From Hymenobacter lucidus (lineage in GTDB: Bacteria; Bacteroidota; Bacteroidia; Cytophagales; Hymenobacteraceae): a DNA stretch of 64,000 nt. Below the pieces are notes generated by a model. The model worked only from the letters and a program-made list of their open reading frames with translations. It was not told where the DNA came from and did not search any database. This document shows positions 7,348-16,286 of this stretch, in pieces (positions within the stretch are counted from its first letter, which is position 1; every line of letters begins with the position of its first letter). The translations under genes and the position numbers were made by a program. Location of the stretch: contig NZ_JAJADR010000001.1 of NCBI RefSeq assembly GCF_020447265.1, forward strand, positions 1,569,264 through 1,633,263, written 5' to 3'.

Positions 7348-8631
7348 CTACAGTGCCTTAATATCCAGCGTGAGCGTGACGCTGGCAGCGGTGCGGCTGA
7401 TGCCGGTGACGGTGAAGATGACGTACTGATCGGCGTTGCGCAGGCGGGCAATGACCACGTCGCCTACCACCACATTGTCGAGCTGCACTACCTGGGCGCT
7501 GGTGGCCGTCTGGTAAGCCTGCCGGATGCTGTTGAGCGTGGCCGCCGCGTACACCGCCGCCGTGGAGCGCACAAATTTGGTGGCATTCAGCGGCTTGAGC
7601 TGCACGGCGTTGGTAGCAATGCTGCTAATGCTTACATCTTTTGAAGCGGGCAGGTCGCCGGCGGGCACTGTAGTAAAATTTGTCAGGTCGTAGGCGGCCT
7701 GGTCGCCGCCAGCGGTGCCGCTGAAGACGAGCGTGGCGCTGCGCACGGCGGCCAAAGCAGTAGGCGTGGTAGGCGTAATAGCGGCCGCCGTGGCACTGCT
7801 GCTCCGGATGCTGGGCGCCCCGGCCGGGGCGGGCAGCGTGGGCTTATCCTGGAAGCGCGACTTCACCTCGAAGCGGTACACCAGCGGCTGCCCGCTGCTG
7901 CCGGCAGGGAGCGTCACGTCCACATTTAGTCCTACGGTGCCACCCGTTTGCGCACCGGTGCCCACTGGCACCCGCTGTCGGGCCACGCGCCGCTCGGCCT
8001 GGGTGCCCACCTTCACGTAGGTTATCAGGCTGTCGATGTCCTTGTAGAGCGTGCCGGCGGTGGTAATGGCCGCGGCCGTGTTGATGCCGCCCACGTTCAG
8101 GCGCACCGGAAAGCGCACCACGTCGCCGGGCGCGCGGGCCGCGTCGGACGGAGCGGTTACGTTGGTCGGCGCATCTATGGTGATGGTTGGAGTGGGTTCA
8201 GCCAGGCGGAAGCTGAAGCTGCGCACCTTGCTCTGGCCGTTGTCGGCCACTACCACGGCATCTACGCGCACGTTGGCCTTGTTCACGCCGGCCGGCACCA
8301 CGTAGTTTACTAGCAGCGTATCGGCCCGGTTGATGCGCGAATAAGCGGCGCGGTAGGGTATGGTCTGCACCAAAGTCGAGTCGCGGCCCGGCTCTATTTT
8401 CTGCAGAATCCGGATTTCGCGGATGGGCGCGGTTTGCTGGGCAAAGCGCAGCTCAAAGCTCACGATTTCGCCGGTGGCATACTTGGTGGTCGTGTTCAGG
8501 CTGTTAGCCAGGAAAGTTGGAATCTGGCCGCCTACTTCCTGGTAAGGTTTTTCCAACTCGGTGTCGCAGGCAGCCAGCGCCGGCCCGAGCAGTGCCAGCA
8601 GCAGCGTGCGGCGGAGAAAAGTATAGAACAT
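7348..8631 (-). CDS. Surface lipoprotein, third gene of the first SusCD operon
   Basis: A 427-residue protein starting MFYTFLRRTLLLALLGPALAAC, a lipoprotein signal with lipobox LAAC; the mature N-terminus is CDTELEKPYQEVGGQ. The rest is beta-rich, Thr/Ala/Val-heavy, with repeated stretches like FPVRLNVGG and SLLVYRFEVKSRF-like strands, as in SusE/SusF-type or DUF-type glycan-binding lipoproteins that follow susD genes. No family was recognised with certainty. It lies 54 nt after susD and is followed by a strong terminator, so it is the last gene of the operon at 13437-7348. A role in surface glycan or nutrient binding is inferred from position. Confidence 0.75.
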   Translation of the reverse strand: MFYTFLRRTLLLALLGPALAACDTELEKPYQEVGGQIPTFLANSLNTTTKYATGEIVSFELRFAQQTAPIREIRILQKIEPGRDSTLVQTIPYRAAYSRINRADTLLVNYVVPAGVNKANVRVDAVVVADNGQSKVRSFSFRLAEPTPTITIDAPTNVTAPSDAARAPGDVVRFPVRLNVGGINTAAAITTAGTLYKDIDSLITYVKVGTQAERRVARQRVPVGTGAQTGGTVGLNVDVTLPAGSSGQPLVYRFEVKSRFQDKPTLPAPAGAPSIRSSSATAAAITPTTPTALAAVRSATLVFSGTAGGDQAAYDLTNFTTVPAGDLPASKDVSISSIATNAVQLKPLNATKFVRSTAAVYAAATLNSIRQAYQTATSAQVVQLDNVVVGDVVIARLRNADQYVIFTVTGISRTAASVTLTLDIKAL

Positions 8632-8685
8632 AAGGAGAAAGTCAGGGAGTGAAATACTGGGACAAAACGCACAACAGGGGTGGCC

Positions 8686-10212
8686 CTAAGGCATGTCCCA
8701 CCACAGCGGCCGGGTGATGTAGTCGGGGGCACTGGCACCGAGGGCGGCCACGGCCTGCGGGTTGTACATCACCTCGGTAGCGCCCGGCAGCATCCGCCGC
8801 GGCCACTTGCCGCCCAAGCCGTTGGGGGCACCCACGGGGTATTTCAGGTTGGGGTAAATGGTAGGGTCGAAGTCGTAGCGCCGCAGATCCGACCACGACT
8901 CCGGGTTCAGGAACATGGCAATGTACTTCTGCTCCATAATGTTCTTGATGGTCAGCTGGGCCTCGGTCTGGGCTACGGCCGCGCTGGCGAGGTAGGCGTC
9001 AATCTGGGCTGTGGTGATGGTAGGAAACGTCACGGCCGGGTTGGCAAATGTGCCGCCCACCCCGATTTTGGCCATGTGCGCCCGGATACCAGCCCGGTAA
9101 GCCGTCAGGGCCCGGGTTTTGTCGCCGGCCTTGAAGGCAGCTTCGGCTTCAATGAACTTCAGCTCGTGAAAGGTAATGACCTCGAAAATGCCTAGGTCGC
9201 GGGCATACCAGCCGTTGTAGAAGTCGGCCACGCCATTAATCAGGTTGGGAGACGTAGTGAGTACGCCGGGGTCGGTGCCGCTGCTGCTGTTGGCAATCAT
9301 GATGGGCAGGCGCGGGTCGGCTACGCCCGGAAAAGCGGCTCCCACTACCGTGCCGTTCAGGTACTTAATGATGTTGTTGGAAAAGGTGGAGGTGCCGAAG
9401 TTGGACCGCGTAACGCCGTAGATGTTGGTAGTACCCGCCAGCGGCGCCACGGCTACCTGAAACTGAATCTGGGCGTCGTCGGCCGAGTTGCGGAAGCTGG
9501 CACTGACCAGCTGCAGCACCTGGGCCGGGTCGTAACTGGCTTTCTTGGTGAGGTGGTTGAGCTGCCGGGCCTTGAGGGCATTGGCAAAACGAATCCACTT
9601 GTCGGTGTCGCCGCGGTAGAGAATGTCGCCGCTGGGGCTGGGTACGCTCACATATAGAGGCCGGAAGTTGTCGGTGGCGGGCGTCTTCATCAGCGCAATA
9701 CCCTCGTCGAGCAACGTCTGCACGGTGGCATAAATCTGCTCTTGTGGGTCGTACTTGGGTGTGTAGTTTTCGGCGCCCTTAAAAGCTTCGGAGTAGGGCA
9801 GGTCGCCCAGCATATCGGTGGCGTGGGCCAGGTCCATGGCCAGGATAATCTTGCCTGCCCCCACGTAGTACGGCGACTTTTCCTGCTCGGCGGCGGCAAT
9901 CATCGTGGGCACGTTGCCGCCCGAGTAGAAGTAGGCGTAGTTGAAGGTGTTGGTGCTGTTGCCGTTGGTAAGCACAAACTGGTCGGTAAGGTTGCCCGGC
10001 GTTTTGCGCACCGCATACTGGGTGATATACGCCGTGGTAATGGACGTAAACATCTGCTGCTGAATGCCGTTGGAAATAATGCCGGGCAGCAGGAAGTTCG
10101 GCGACGAGGTAATCGGGTTGTTGGGGTCGGTATTCACGTCGAGAAACGACTCGCACGAGGGCAGCACCGCACCACTCAGGGCCAAACCCAGGAAAAGGAT
10201 ATATTTTTTCAT
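8686..10212 (-). CDS. SusD/RagB-family nutrient-binding lipoprotein
   Basis: A 508-residue protein; ATG 10212 gives MKKYILFLGLALSGAVLPSC, a lipoprotein signal, and the mature protein starts CESFLDVNTDPNNPITSSPNFLLP, which is typical of the SusD-like_2 subgroup. TPR-like helices follow and the C-terminus contains IKNIMEQKYIAMFLNPESWSDLRRYDF, another subgroup signature. SusD proteins sit on the cell surface as lids over SusC barrels and bind the substrate. The gene lies 78 nt behind the SusC gene. The substrate is not known; nearby nagB and nagX genes hint at amino sugars, but this subgroup also handles peptides. Confidence 0.92.
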   Translation of the reverse strand: MKKYILFLGLALSGAVLPSCESFLDVNTDPNNPITSSPNFLLPGIISNGIQQQMFTSITTAYITQYAVRKTPGNLTDQFVLTNGNSTNTFNYAYFYSGGNVPTMIAAAEQEKSPYYVGAGKIILAMDLAHATDMLGDLPYSEAFKGAENYTPKYDPQEQIYATVQTLLDEGIALMKTPATDNFRPLYVSVPSPSGDILYRGDTDKWIRFANALKARQLNHLTKKASYDPAQVLQLVSASFRNSADDAQIQFQVAVAPLAGTTNIYGVTRSNFGTSTFSNNIIKYLNGTVVGAAFPGVADPRLPIMIANSSSGTDPGVLTTSPNLINGVADFYNGWYARDLGIFEVITFHELKFIEAEAAFKAGDKTRALTAYRAGIRAHMAKIGVGGTFANPAVTFPTITTAQIDAYLASAAVAQTEAQLTIKNIMEQKYIAMFLNPESWSDLRRYDFDPTIYPNLKYPVGAPNGLGGKWPRRMLPGATEVMYNPQAVAALGASAPDYITRPLWWDMP

Positions 10213-10290
10213 CTTGATTGTCTGCTTGTTAGGCTGCTGGAAATGGCCCCGCTTTAAAGGCACAACGTCACCATTTCCCGGCTTCACCGT

Positions 10291-13200
10291 TTAGAAATTT
10301 ACCCGCAGGCCCATGTCCACGCCGCGCGTGGCAGGCACGCTGCCGTAGTCGAAGCCCGAGGAGCCGCCGCCCCGCACGCCCGCGCCGGCCGCGGCCGTTT
10401 CGGGGTCTACGCCGGAGTAGTTGGTCAGCAGCACCAGGTTGCGGCCCGTTACGCTCAGTTCCACGCCGCGCACAAACGATTTGCCCAGCAGCGAAGCGGG
10501 CAGCGCGTAGCTCAAGGTCACGTAGCGCAGGCGGCTCCAGGAGGCGTCTTCCACGAACGAGGCCGCCGTACCGGTCAGCACGTTCTGGTAGTAGCCCTGG
10601 GTCAGCTCGGCGGGCTTGGTGTTGCGCACGTAGCCGCCGTCGGAGTTCAGCAGCGGACCGTTGGCGGCGGCATTGGCCAGCACCCCGTCGAAAACGACCT
10701 GCTTGTAGCGGTCCAGGGTCCGCTCACTGATGCCGGTTTTGGTAGCAAACCAGTCGTTGCCGTTCACCACGTCGCCGCCCTGGCGGAAGTCGAGCAGAAA
10801 GCTCAGATTCAAGCCTTTGTAGCCGAAGGAGTTGGTGAGCTGCACCGTGTAGTCGGGGGCGCGGTTGCCGGCGTACTCAAACACGCCGGTATTCACGATG
10901 GGGTAGCCGGAGGCGTCGATGAGCACCTGCCCGTCGGGGGCGCGCTTGAAATCCACGGCGCTGATGGAGGAAATGGGCTTGCCGGGAAACGCCCCGCCCC
11001 GGGCCCAATCAATTACGAAGGCGTCGGACTGGTACACTTCGGTCAGGAAGCTGGGCAGCTCGATGGCGCGGTTGCGGTTCAGGGTGAAGTTGGCAATAAC
11101 GTCCCAGGTCAGGCCCTTCGACGACTTGAGGGGCGTACCGGTCAGGGACAGCTCGAAGCCCTTGTTTTCGACCTTGCCGCCGTTGATATACTGGAAAATG
11201 AAAGCCGTGGCCTGGCTCACGCGGGGCGCAATGAGCTGGTCGCGGGTTTCCTGGTAGTACACGGCCGCGTCTAGGGTCAGGCGGTTCTGCAGAAACTGCA
11301 GGTCGAGGCCAGCTTCCACCGAGCGGGTTTGCTCGGGCTTGAGCAGGCGGTTGGAGCCGAAGAAGCCGTTGCGGAAGCCGCCGCCGATGTAAGTGCTCTG
11401 GGCCAGGGGCGAATCGACGCGGTAGGGACCCGTGTCTTTGCCCACCACGGCCACCGAGCCGCGCACCTTGCCGTAGTTCAGAATCGGGTTCTGATCCATA
11501 CCCAGGGTGCGGGTAAATTCCCAGCCCACGGCCGCCGAGCCGTAGCCGAAAGCCTTGCCGTAGTTCTTGTTCTTATTGGGCCGGGGCAGCGTCGACGACA
11601 TATCCACGCGGCCGTTCAGCTCCAGTGTCACCTGCTGAAACAAATCCAGGTTCAGGCGGGCAAAGTTGCCGATAAGGCGCCGGTCACGGTTGGTTACCAG
11701 CGTGTTGCGGTTTACCGTGTTGTTGATGCTGACAAAGTCCGGGTTCTGGAAAATCAGGCCGATGTTGTCGGTGGCTTCGTTGCGGCTCATTTCCACGGTG
11801 TTACCCAGAACGAGCGAGGTGCCGATGTTGTCCGAGAACTTGTGGTTGAGGCTGACCAGGAAGTTGGAGGTCAGCAGGCGGTTGAAAATGGTGGTTTCCG
11901 AAATGCCGCCGTCCTGGTTGCTGGGCTGCGACGTGCCCACGGCCCGCACTGAGCGGTCTTTCTGGGCGTAGAAGTCGGTGCCGATGTTGTAGCTCACCGA
12001 GGCCCATTTGAAGGCCTCAAACGTGACCTGCGCGTTGCCGATCATGCGGTTGGTGCGCGTGGTCTGGGGGTTGCGGTAAATGGTGAAGTAAGGGTTGTCA
12101 GGGTCACCGGCCGAGGTGGCCGCGCCCAGCAAGCGGCGGCGGGTACCGTCGGGATTGAGGTAGTTGCGGGCGTCGTCGTTGCGGGGCCAGTTGAGCAGGC
12201 TGGTAAAGAAGCCGCTGGGATTCAGACCGGTACCAAACAAGCCGCCGCCCTGAAACGGCGACTGGCCGCCGCTGTTCAGATACTGGGCCGAGGCCGAACC
12301 GCTGAACTTGGGCGAAAACTGCACCGTGCCTGAGGCCCGCACCGTCGACTTATCATACAAGGTATTGGGCACTACGCCCTTCTGGTCGAGCCGCGAGGCC
12401 GATACCAGGAATGTGGCTTTGTCGCCGCCGCCCGACATGGTGAGGTAGTGCTGCCAGGCGGTGCCCTTACCGAAGAGGTTGCCCAGGTTATCGTACACGG
12501 CTTCGCCCTCGGCAAAGCGTGGCCCCCACGAGCCGCGGGTGGTAGCGTCGAATACGCCGTTGGCGCCCTGCTTATACTGGTCCTGGAGCTTGGGCAGGCG
12601 GTTTACCTCATCCACCGAAAACTGCGTGCGGTAGTTGATGTTGGTGCGGCCGGCGGTGCCTTTCTTGGTCGTGATAATCACGGCCCCGTTGGCGGCGCGC
12701 AGGCCGTAGAGCGCGGCGGCGGCCGGACCCTTCAGCACCGTCATCGAGGCAATATCCTCGGGGTTCAGGTCGCCGGCGCGGTTCTGGCTTACCGAGCTAC
12801 GGCCCAGCTGCCCATTAAAAGCCGAGCCGCCCCCGGGCGAGGTAGATTCCACGAAAGAGGAGTTGTCCATGATGATGCCGTCGATAACGAACAAGGGTTG
12901 GTTGTCGCCGTCGAGCGAGTTGCCACCCCGAATCACGATGGCCGAACCTTCGCCGGGGGCACCGCCGGCGCTGGTAATCTGCACGCCGGCCACCTTGCCC
13001 TGCAAGGCATTCACGATGTTGGTTTGCCGCGACTCGATGATGTCTTTGGCCTTCACTTCCTGGGCCGCGTAGTTGATCTGGCGGCGTTCCTGCTTGATGC
13101 CGTAAGCCGTTACCACCACGTCATTCAAGCTGGTTGTGTTTTCGGCCAGGCTGATGTCAATAGAACCGTCGGCGCCCACAGCGCGCTCCTGGGTAGTGAA

Positions 13201-13437
13201 GCCGATAAAGCTGAAGGTGAGCGTGCTACCGGGCGCGGCCTGCACCGAGTAACGGCCGTCGGCGCCGGTGCTGGCCCCGTTGCTGGTGCCCTTCACGAGC
13301 ACCGTTACGCCGGGCAGCGGGCTACCTTTGGTATCGGCTACCACGCCCGAAACGGTGCGCGGCGGGCCGGTTTGGGCATAGCTGCCGGGGGCAAGCAGCA
13401 CTCCCAGCGCGAGCAGAAGCCATAAAAGTTTGGTCAT
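10291..13437 (-). CDS. SusC/RagA TonB-linked outer membrane transporter
   Basis: A 1048-residue protein with ATG 13437 (MTKLLWLLLALGVLLAPGSYAQ signal). Residues ~25-110 are a carboxypeptidase-like regulatory domain (VSGVVADTKGSPLPGVTVLVKG). Next come the TonB region (LNDVVVTAYG) and the plug (LQGKVAGVQITSAGGAPGEG, PLFVIDGIIMD, VLKGPAAAALYG, GAVIITTKKG), then a 22-strand barrel ending in the aromatic-terminated strand GVDMGLRVNF. It imports substrates too large for porins using TonB energy, together with the SusD encoded next. A hairpin with a T tract lies in its leader at 13478-13525 and may control expression. It is divergent from nagB. No SusR or sigma/anti-sigma pair is adjacent. Confidence 0.95.
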   Translation of the reverse strand: MTKLLWLLLALGVLLAPGSYAQTGPPRTVSGVVADTKGSPLPGVTVLVKGTSNGASTGADGRYSVQAAPGSTLTFSFIGFTTQERAVGADGSIDISLAENTTSLNDVVVTAYGIKQERRQINYAAQEVKAKDIIESRQTNIVNALQGKVAGVQITSAGGAPGEGSAIVIRGGNSLDGDNQPLFVIDGIIMDNSSFVESTSPGGGSAFNGQLGRSSVSQNRAGDLNPEDIASMTVLKGPAAAALYGLRAANGAVIITTKKGTAGRTNINYRTQFSVDEVNRLPKLQDQYKQGANGVFDATTRGSWGPRFAEGEAVYDNLGNLFGKGTAWQHYLTMSGGGDKATFLVSASRLDQKGVVPNTLYDKSTVRASGTVQFSPKFSGSASAQYLNSGGQSPFQGGGLFGTGLNPSGFFTSLLNWPRNDDARNYLNPDGTRRRLLGAATSAGDPDNPYFTIYRNPQTTRTNRMIGNAQVTFEAFKWASVSYNIGTDFYAQKDRSVRAVGTSQPSNQDGGISETTIFNRLLTSNFLVSLNHKFSDNIGTSLVLGNTVEMSRNEATDNIGLIFQNPDFVSINNTVNRNTLVTNRDRRLIGNFARLNLDLFQQVTLELNGRVDMSSTLPRPNKNKNYGKAFGYGSAAVGWEFTRTLGMDQNPILNYGKVRGSVAVVGKDTGPYRVDSPLAQSTYIGGGFRNGFFGSNRLLKPEQTRSVEAGLDLQFLQNRLTLDAAVYYQETRDQLIAPRVSQATAFIFQYINGGKVENKGFELSLTGTPLKSSKGLTWDVIANFTLNRNRAIELPSFLTEVYQSDAFVIDWARGGAFPGKPISSISAVDFKRAPDGQVLIDASGYPIVNTGVFEYAGNRAPDYTVQLTNSFGYKGLNLSFLLDFRQGGDVVNGNDWFATKTGISERTLDRYKQVVFDGVLANAAANGPLLNSDGGYVRNTKPAELTQGYYQNVLTGTAASFVEDASWSRLRYVTLSYALPASLLGKSFVRGVELSVTGRNLVLLTNYSGVDPETAAAGAGVRGGGSSGFDYGSVPATRGVDMGLRVNF

Positions 13438-13477
13438 GTGAGAGAGGAAAGAAGGTGAGAAAAGGAACAGGGAAGCG

Positions 13478-13525
13478 GAAAAAGCAAAACCGGAGCCCAC
13501 CGGGTTTAGTCGGTCGGGCTCCGGT
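13478..13525 (-). promoter_or_regulatory. Terminator-like hairpin in the susC leader (possible attenuator)
   Basis: On the minus strand ACCGGAGCCC and GGGCTCCGGT pair as a 10-bp perfect stem around a 17-nt loop, directly followed by TTTTGCTTTTTC. This is the shape of an intrinsic terminator, placed 41-88 nt upstream of the susC ATG with no gene of the same strand before it. It may terminate early transcripts or release a short RNA. Confidence 0.5.
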
Positions 13526-13826
13526 AGGAGAAAAGCCAGTTAGGAAACCAAAGACGAACAACAGAGCAGAACGATTTCCATGGAGAAATTCGGGGCTGAA
13601 AGTTGAAATCAGGTGCTAATACGGCAGAAGTTATCCTTTTTATCGATAAAATTCCTTCGCTAAGTCGAAGAAAGGAAGAATATTGTCCACTGAAAACTAT
13701 ATAGGATATTTTGAGTATTTTCAGCGGCAGTAGGACGGAGCCAAGTTCCTGGCTATTTACAGCTACCCCGTAATAGTTACCCACTACCTTTTTTTGCCAC
13801 TCCCAGTCACTCTCACCCAGTCCCTC
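13526..13826. promoter_or_regulatory. Divergent susC / nagB intergenic region with palindromes
   Basis: This AT-rich stretch separates divergent genes. It holds a perfect 14-bp palindrome TTTTATCGATAAAA at 13638-13651, a small hairpin CTTCG-ctaagt-CGAAG just after it (~13655-13670), and a CCGCTGAAAAT / GTTTTCAGTGG inverted repeat around 13690-13735. TACCTTTTTTTG at about 13786 resembles a -7 box for nagB. The palindromes are operator candidates; no regulator is identified. Confidence 0.4.
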
Positions 13827-15740
13827 ATGACTCCTGCCAGCCCGCCGCCCGCCCTGTCCGTTGCCATCCACCCCGATTCGGAAGTAGCTTCCGTAGCCGT
13901 GGCCCGCACCATGGCCGAGCTGATTCGGATTCGGCAAGCCGAGGGGCGCACCGCCGTGCTCGGGCTGGCCACCGGCTCGTCGCCGACGCGAGTGTATGAG
14001 GAACTGGTGCGCCTGCACCGCGAGGAAGGCCTCAGCTTTCAGAATGTGGTCAGCTTCAACCTCGACGAGTATTATCCCATGCCGCCCGACTCGCTACAGA
14101 GCTACGTGCGCTTTATGCACGAGTACCTGTTCGACCACGTCGATATCCGGCCCGAAAACGTGCACATTCCCGACGGTACGCTGCCCCAGGAGCAGGTAGC
14201 CGAGTTTTGCCGACGCTACGAGGAGCAGATCCGCGAAGCCGGCGGCATCGACTTGCAGCTGCTGGGCATCGGGCGCACCGGCCACATCGGCTTCAACGAG
14301 CCAGGCTCGGGGCCCCAGTCGCGCACTCGCCTGATAACGCTCGACCACATCACCCGCACCGACGCCGCCAGTGACTTCTACGGGGAGGAAAACGTGCCGC
14401 GCCGGGCCCTGACAATGGGCGTGGGCACTATTCTGGAAGCCCGCCACATTGTGCTGCTGGCCTGGGGCGAGGGCAAAGCCGCCGTGATAAAGCGCATGGT
14501 GGAAGGGGAGCCCAGCGACTCAGTGCCGGCTACGTATCTGCAGAAGCACCCGCGTGTAGACGTGGTGCTCGACGAAGCCGCCGGGGCCGAGCTGACCGAG
14601 CGCAAAACACCCTGGCTGGCCGGCGTGCCTTGCCGCTGGCAGGATGAAGCAGTGGTGCGCAAGGCCGTGACGTGGCTGGCGCGCCGCCTCGAAAAGCCCA
14701 TACTCAAGCTCACCGACGAAGACTACAACGAAAACGGCCTCTCGGATTTACTAGCCGAGTCGGGCCGGGCCTACAGTATCAATATTCGGGTGTTCAACCA
14801 GCTCCAGCACACCATTACGGGCTGGCCCGGCGGCAAGCCCGACGCCGACGACACCCACCGCCCCGAGCGGGCCGAGCCGTTCCCGAAGCGCGTGCTCATC
14901 TTCTCGCCCCACCCCGACGACGACGTAATATCCATGGGCGGCACGCTGCTGCGCCTCGTGGATCAGGGCCACGAGGTACACGTGGCGTATCAGACCTCGG
15001 GCAACATTGCCGTGTTTGATGACGAAACGCTGCGCTTTGCCGAGTTCGTGGCCGACTACGACGAGGCTTTCCGGCTCGATGAGCAGCCGGCTGAAAACCT
15101 CTACCAGCGGGTGGCCGAATTCCTCAAAAACAAAGCGCCCGGCCAAGTCGATTCGCCGGAGGTGCAGCAGATCAAGGGCTTGATCCGGCGGGGCGAGGCC
15201 AAGGCTGCCTGCCGCTACGCCGGCATCCCCGACGACAACGCCCACTTCATGGATTTGCCGTTTTACGAAACCGGGCGAGTGCGCAAAAAGCCCATCGGCG
15301 AGGAAGACATTCGCCTCACGATGGAGCTGCTCAACCAGATCCGGCCCCAGCAGATTTATGCCGCCGGCGACCTGAGCGACCCGCACGGCACGCACCGGGT
15401 GTGCTTAGCGGCCATTTTCGAGGCTGTGCGTCGCCTGAAGGAAACCAACACCGACTGGCTGGCCGACTGCTGGGTGTGGCTCTACCGCGGGGCCTGGCAG
15501 GAGTGGGACATCGACCAGATTGAAATGGCCGTGCCCCTGAGCCCCGAGGAGCTGACGCGTAAGCGCCGGGCCATCTTCAAGCACCAGTCGCAGAAAGACC
15601 GGCCGCTGTTCCCGGGCGCCGACCAGCGCGAGTTCTGGCAGCGTAGCGAAGCCCGCAACCGCACCACGGCCAGGATTTATGACCAGCTGGGTTTGCCGGA
15701 GTATGAGGGCATCGAGGCGTTTGTGCGCTGGGTGTTTTAA
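13827..15740 (+). CDS. nagB: Glucosamine-6-phosphate deaminase-like protein fused to a PIG-L/LmbE deacetylase-like domain
   Basis: A 637-residue protein; ATG 13827 is preferred to the TTG at 13794. Residues ~10-270 are a NagB domain: LGLATGSSPTRVYEELV (phosphate loop), VVSFNLDEYYPM with Asp80, and GIGRTGHIGFNEPGS with His153 and Glu158. The position of E. coli Asp141 (NDGHIAFNEP) holds Thr151, so the ring-opening residue differs. From ~350 a PIG-L domain begins, VLIFSPHPDDDVISMGGTL, with the zinc-binding HPDD motif, and DLSDPHGTHRVCLAA supplies a second His pair. Long NagBs of this two-domain form are known in Bacteroidota. Canonical NagB turns glucosamine-6-P into fructose-6-P and ammonia; the second domain could deacetylate an amino sugar. 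Annotated function is likely but the substrate is uncertain. Confidence 0.88.
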   Translation: MTPASPPPALSVAIHPDSEVASVAVARTMAELIRIRQAEGRTAVLGLATGSSPTRVYEELVRLHREEGLSFQNVVSFNLDEYYPMPPDSLQSYVRFMHEYLFDHVDIRPENVHIPDGTLPQEQVAEFCRRYEEQIREAGGIDLQLLGIGRTGHIGFNEPGSGPQSRTRLITLDHITRTDAASDFYGEENVPRRALTMGVGTILEARHIVLLAWGEGKAAVIKRMVEGEPSDSVPATYLQKHPRVDVVLDEAAGAELTERKTPWLAGVPCRWQDEAVVRKAVTWLARRLEKPILKLTDEDYNENGLSDLLAESGRAYSINIRVFNQLQHTITGWPGGKPDADDTHRPERAEPFPKRVLIFSPHPDDDVISMGGTLLRLVDQGHEVHVAYQTSGNIAVFDDETLRFAEFVADYDEAFRLDEQPAENLYQRVAEFLKNKAPGQVDSPEVQQIKGLIRRGEAKAACRYAGIPDDNAHFMDLPFYETGRVRKKPIGEEDIRLTMELLNQIRPQQIYAAGDLSDPHGTHRVCLAAIFEAVRRLKETNTDWLADCWVWLYRGAWQEWDIDQIEMAVPLSPEELTRKRRAIFKHQSQKDRPLFPGADQREFWQRSEARNRTTARIYDQLGLPEYEGIEAFVRWVF

Positions 15741-15778
15741 CACCTCAGTCGCTCGGCTGTGCCGAGTGACTGTGCCGT

Positions 15779-15985
15779 GCCGAAGGACCTCGTCACCTGA
15801 CTTACTACAGTCTGTATCAATTTGAAAAGCCCTTTACCGCGCCGGTGGTAAAGGGCTTTGGGTATATAATTAACCCTATCACTTAGGTAGGGAAGGTCAC
15901 GCCGCTCGATGCGCAGAATACAAGATGACAGAACAAGCAATGTCAGCACGCGCGACGCGGCGTTCTGAATGCACACTCTGACTTG
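15779..15985. repeat. Degenerate palindromic element (hairpin-core type) with intergenic remnants
   Basis: A 546-nt gap without genes follows nagB. It holds an internal perfect hairpin AAAGCCCTTTACC ... GGTAAAGGGCTTT (15826-15859), flanked by GAAGGACCTCGTCACCTGAC on the left and, inverted, by ATCACTTAGGTAGGGAAGGTCAC on the right. The same hairpin core occurs in the elements at 26799-26943 and 37058-37219. The hairpin may also terminate nagB. A ragged stretch to 15985 looks like a decayed copy of related sequence. Confidence 0.6.
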
Positions 15986-16015
15986 GGAGCCGGTAGGCTC
16001 AATAAGGTCGGATAT

Positions 16016-16039
16016 TTATATAGTACAATTATTATATAA
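16016..16039. promoter_or_regulatory. AT-rich inverted repeat upstream of the second susC
   Basis: TTATATA and TATATAA flank a 10-nt spacer (GTACAATTAT). The site is ~250 nt before the susC ATG and is the most AT-rich spot in a GC-rich region. It may be an operator or part of a promoter; no exact TAnnTTTG box was found near it. Confidence 0.3.
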
Positions 16040-16286
16040 GCCCTGCTGGGTTGGTAAGACAGCTCGGCGGTCAAGAAAATCCGGCTGCGAGTGAGTAATT
16101 ACTCATCCTTTGTTTCGAAAACGGCATTTGGCAACGTTCCCGACAACGTTTGCATAAATTAATTCGCTCACCTTCTGTCGTTTCCTGGTGATTAGCGCAA
16201 CCTTATGAGAGTGCAACCGCGTGCGTTCTGCCGCCGTTGGCCGCCGGTTCTTCGACAAATCAAATTCCCACTTTACTTCCCACATC

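Noticed and set aside
6987..7451. N-terminal extension of the DUF2243 frame to 7451
   Set aside because: The extension reads as noise, crosses a terminator and conflicts with the small Cys-motif gene; the ATG at 6986 fits the family length.
12448..13425. 325-residue frame antisense to the first susC
   Set aside because: Same reason: shadow of a SusC gene with clear domains.
15737..15976. 79-residue minus-strand frame after nagB
   Set aside because: It lies across a palindromic repeat and has no protein-like composition.
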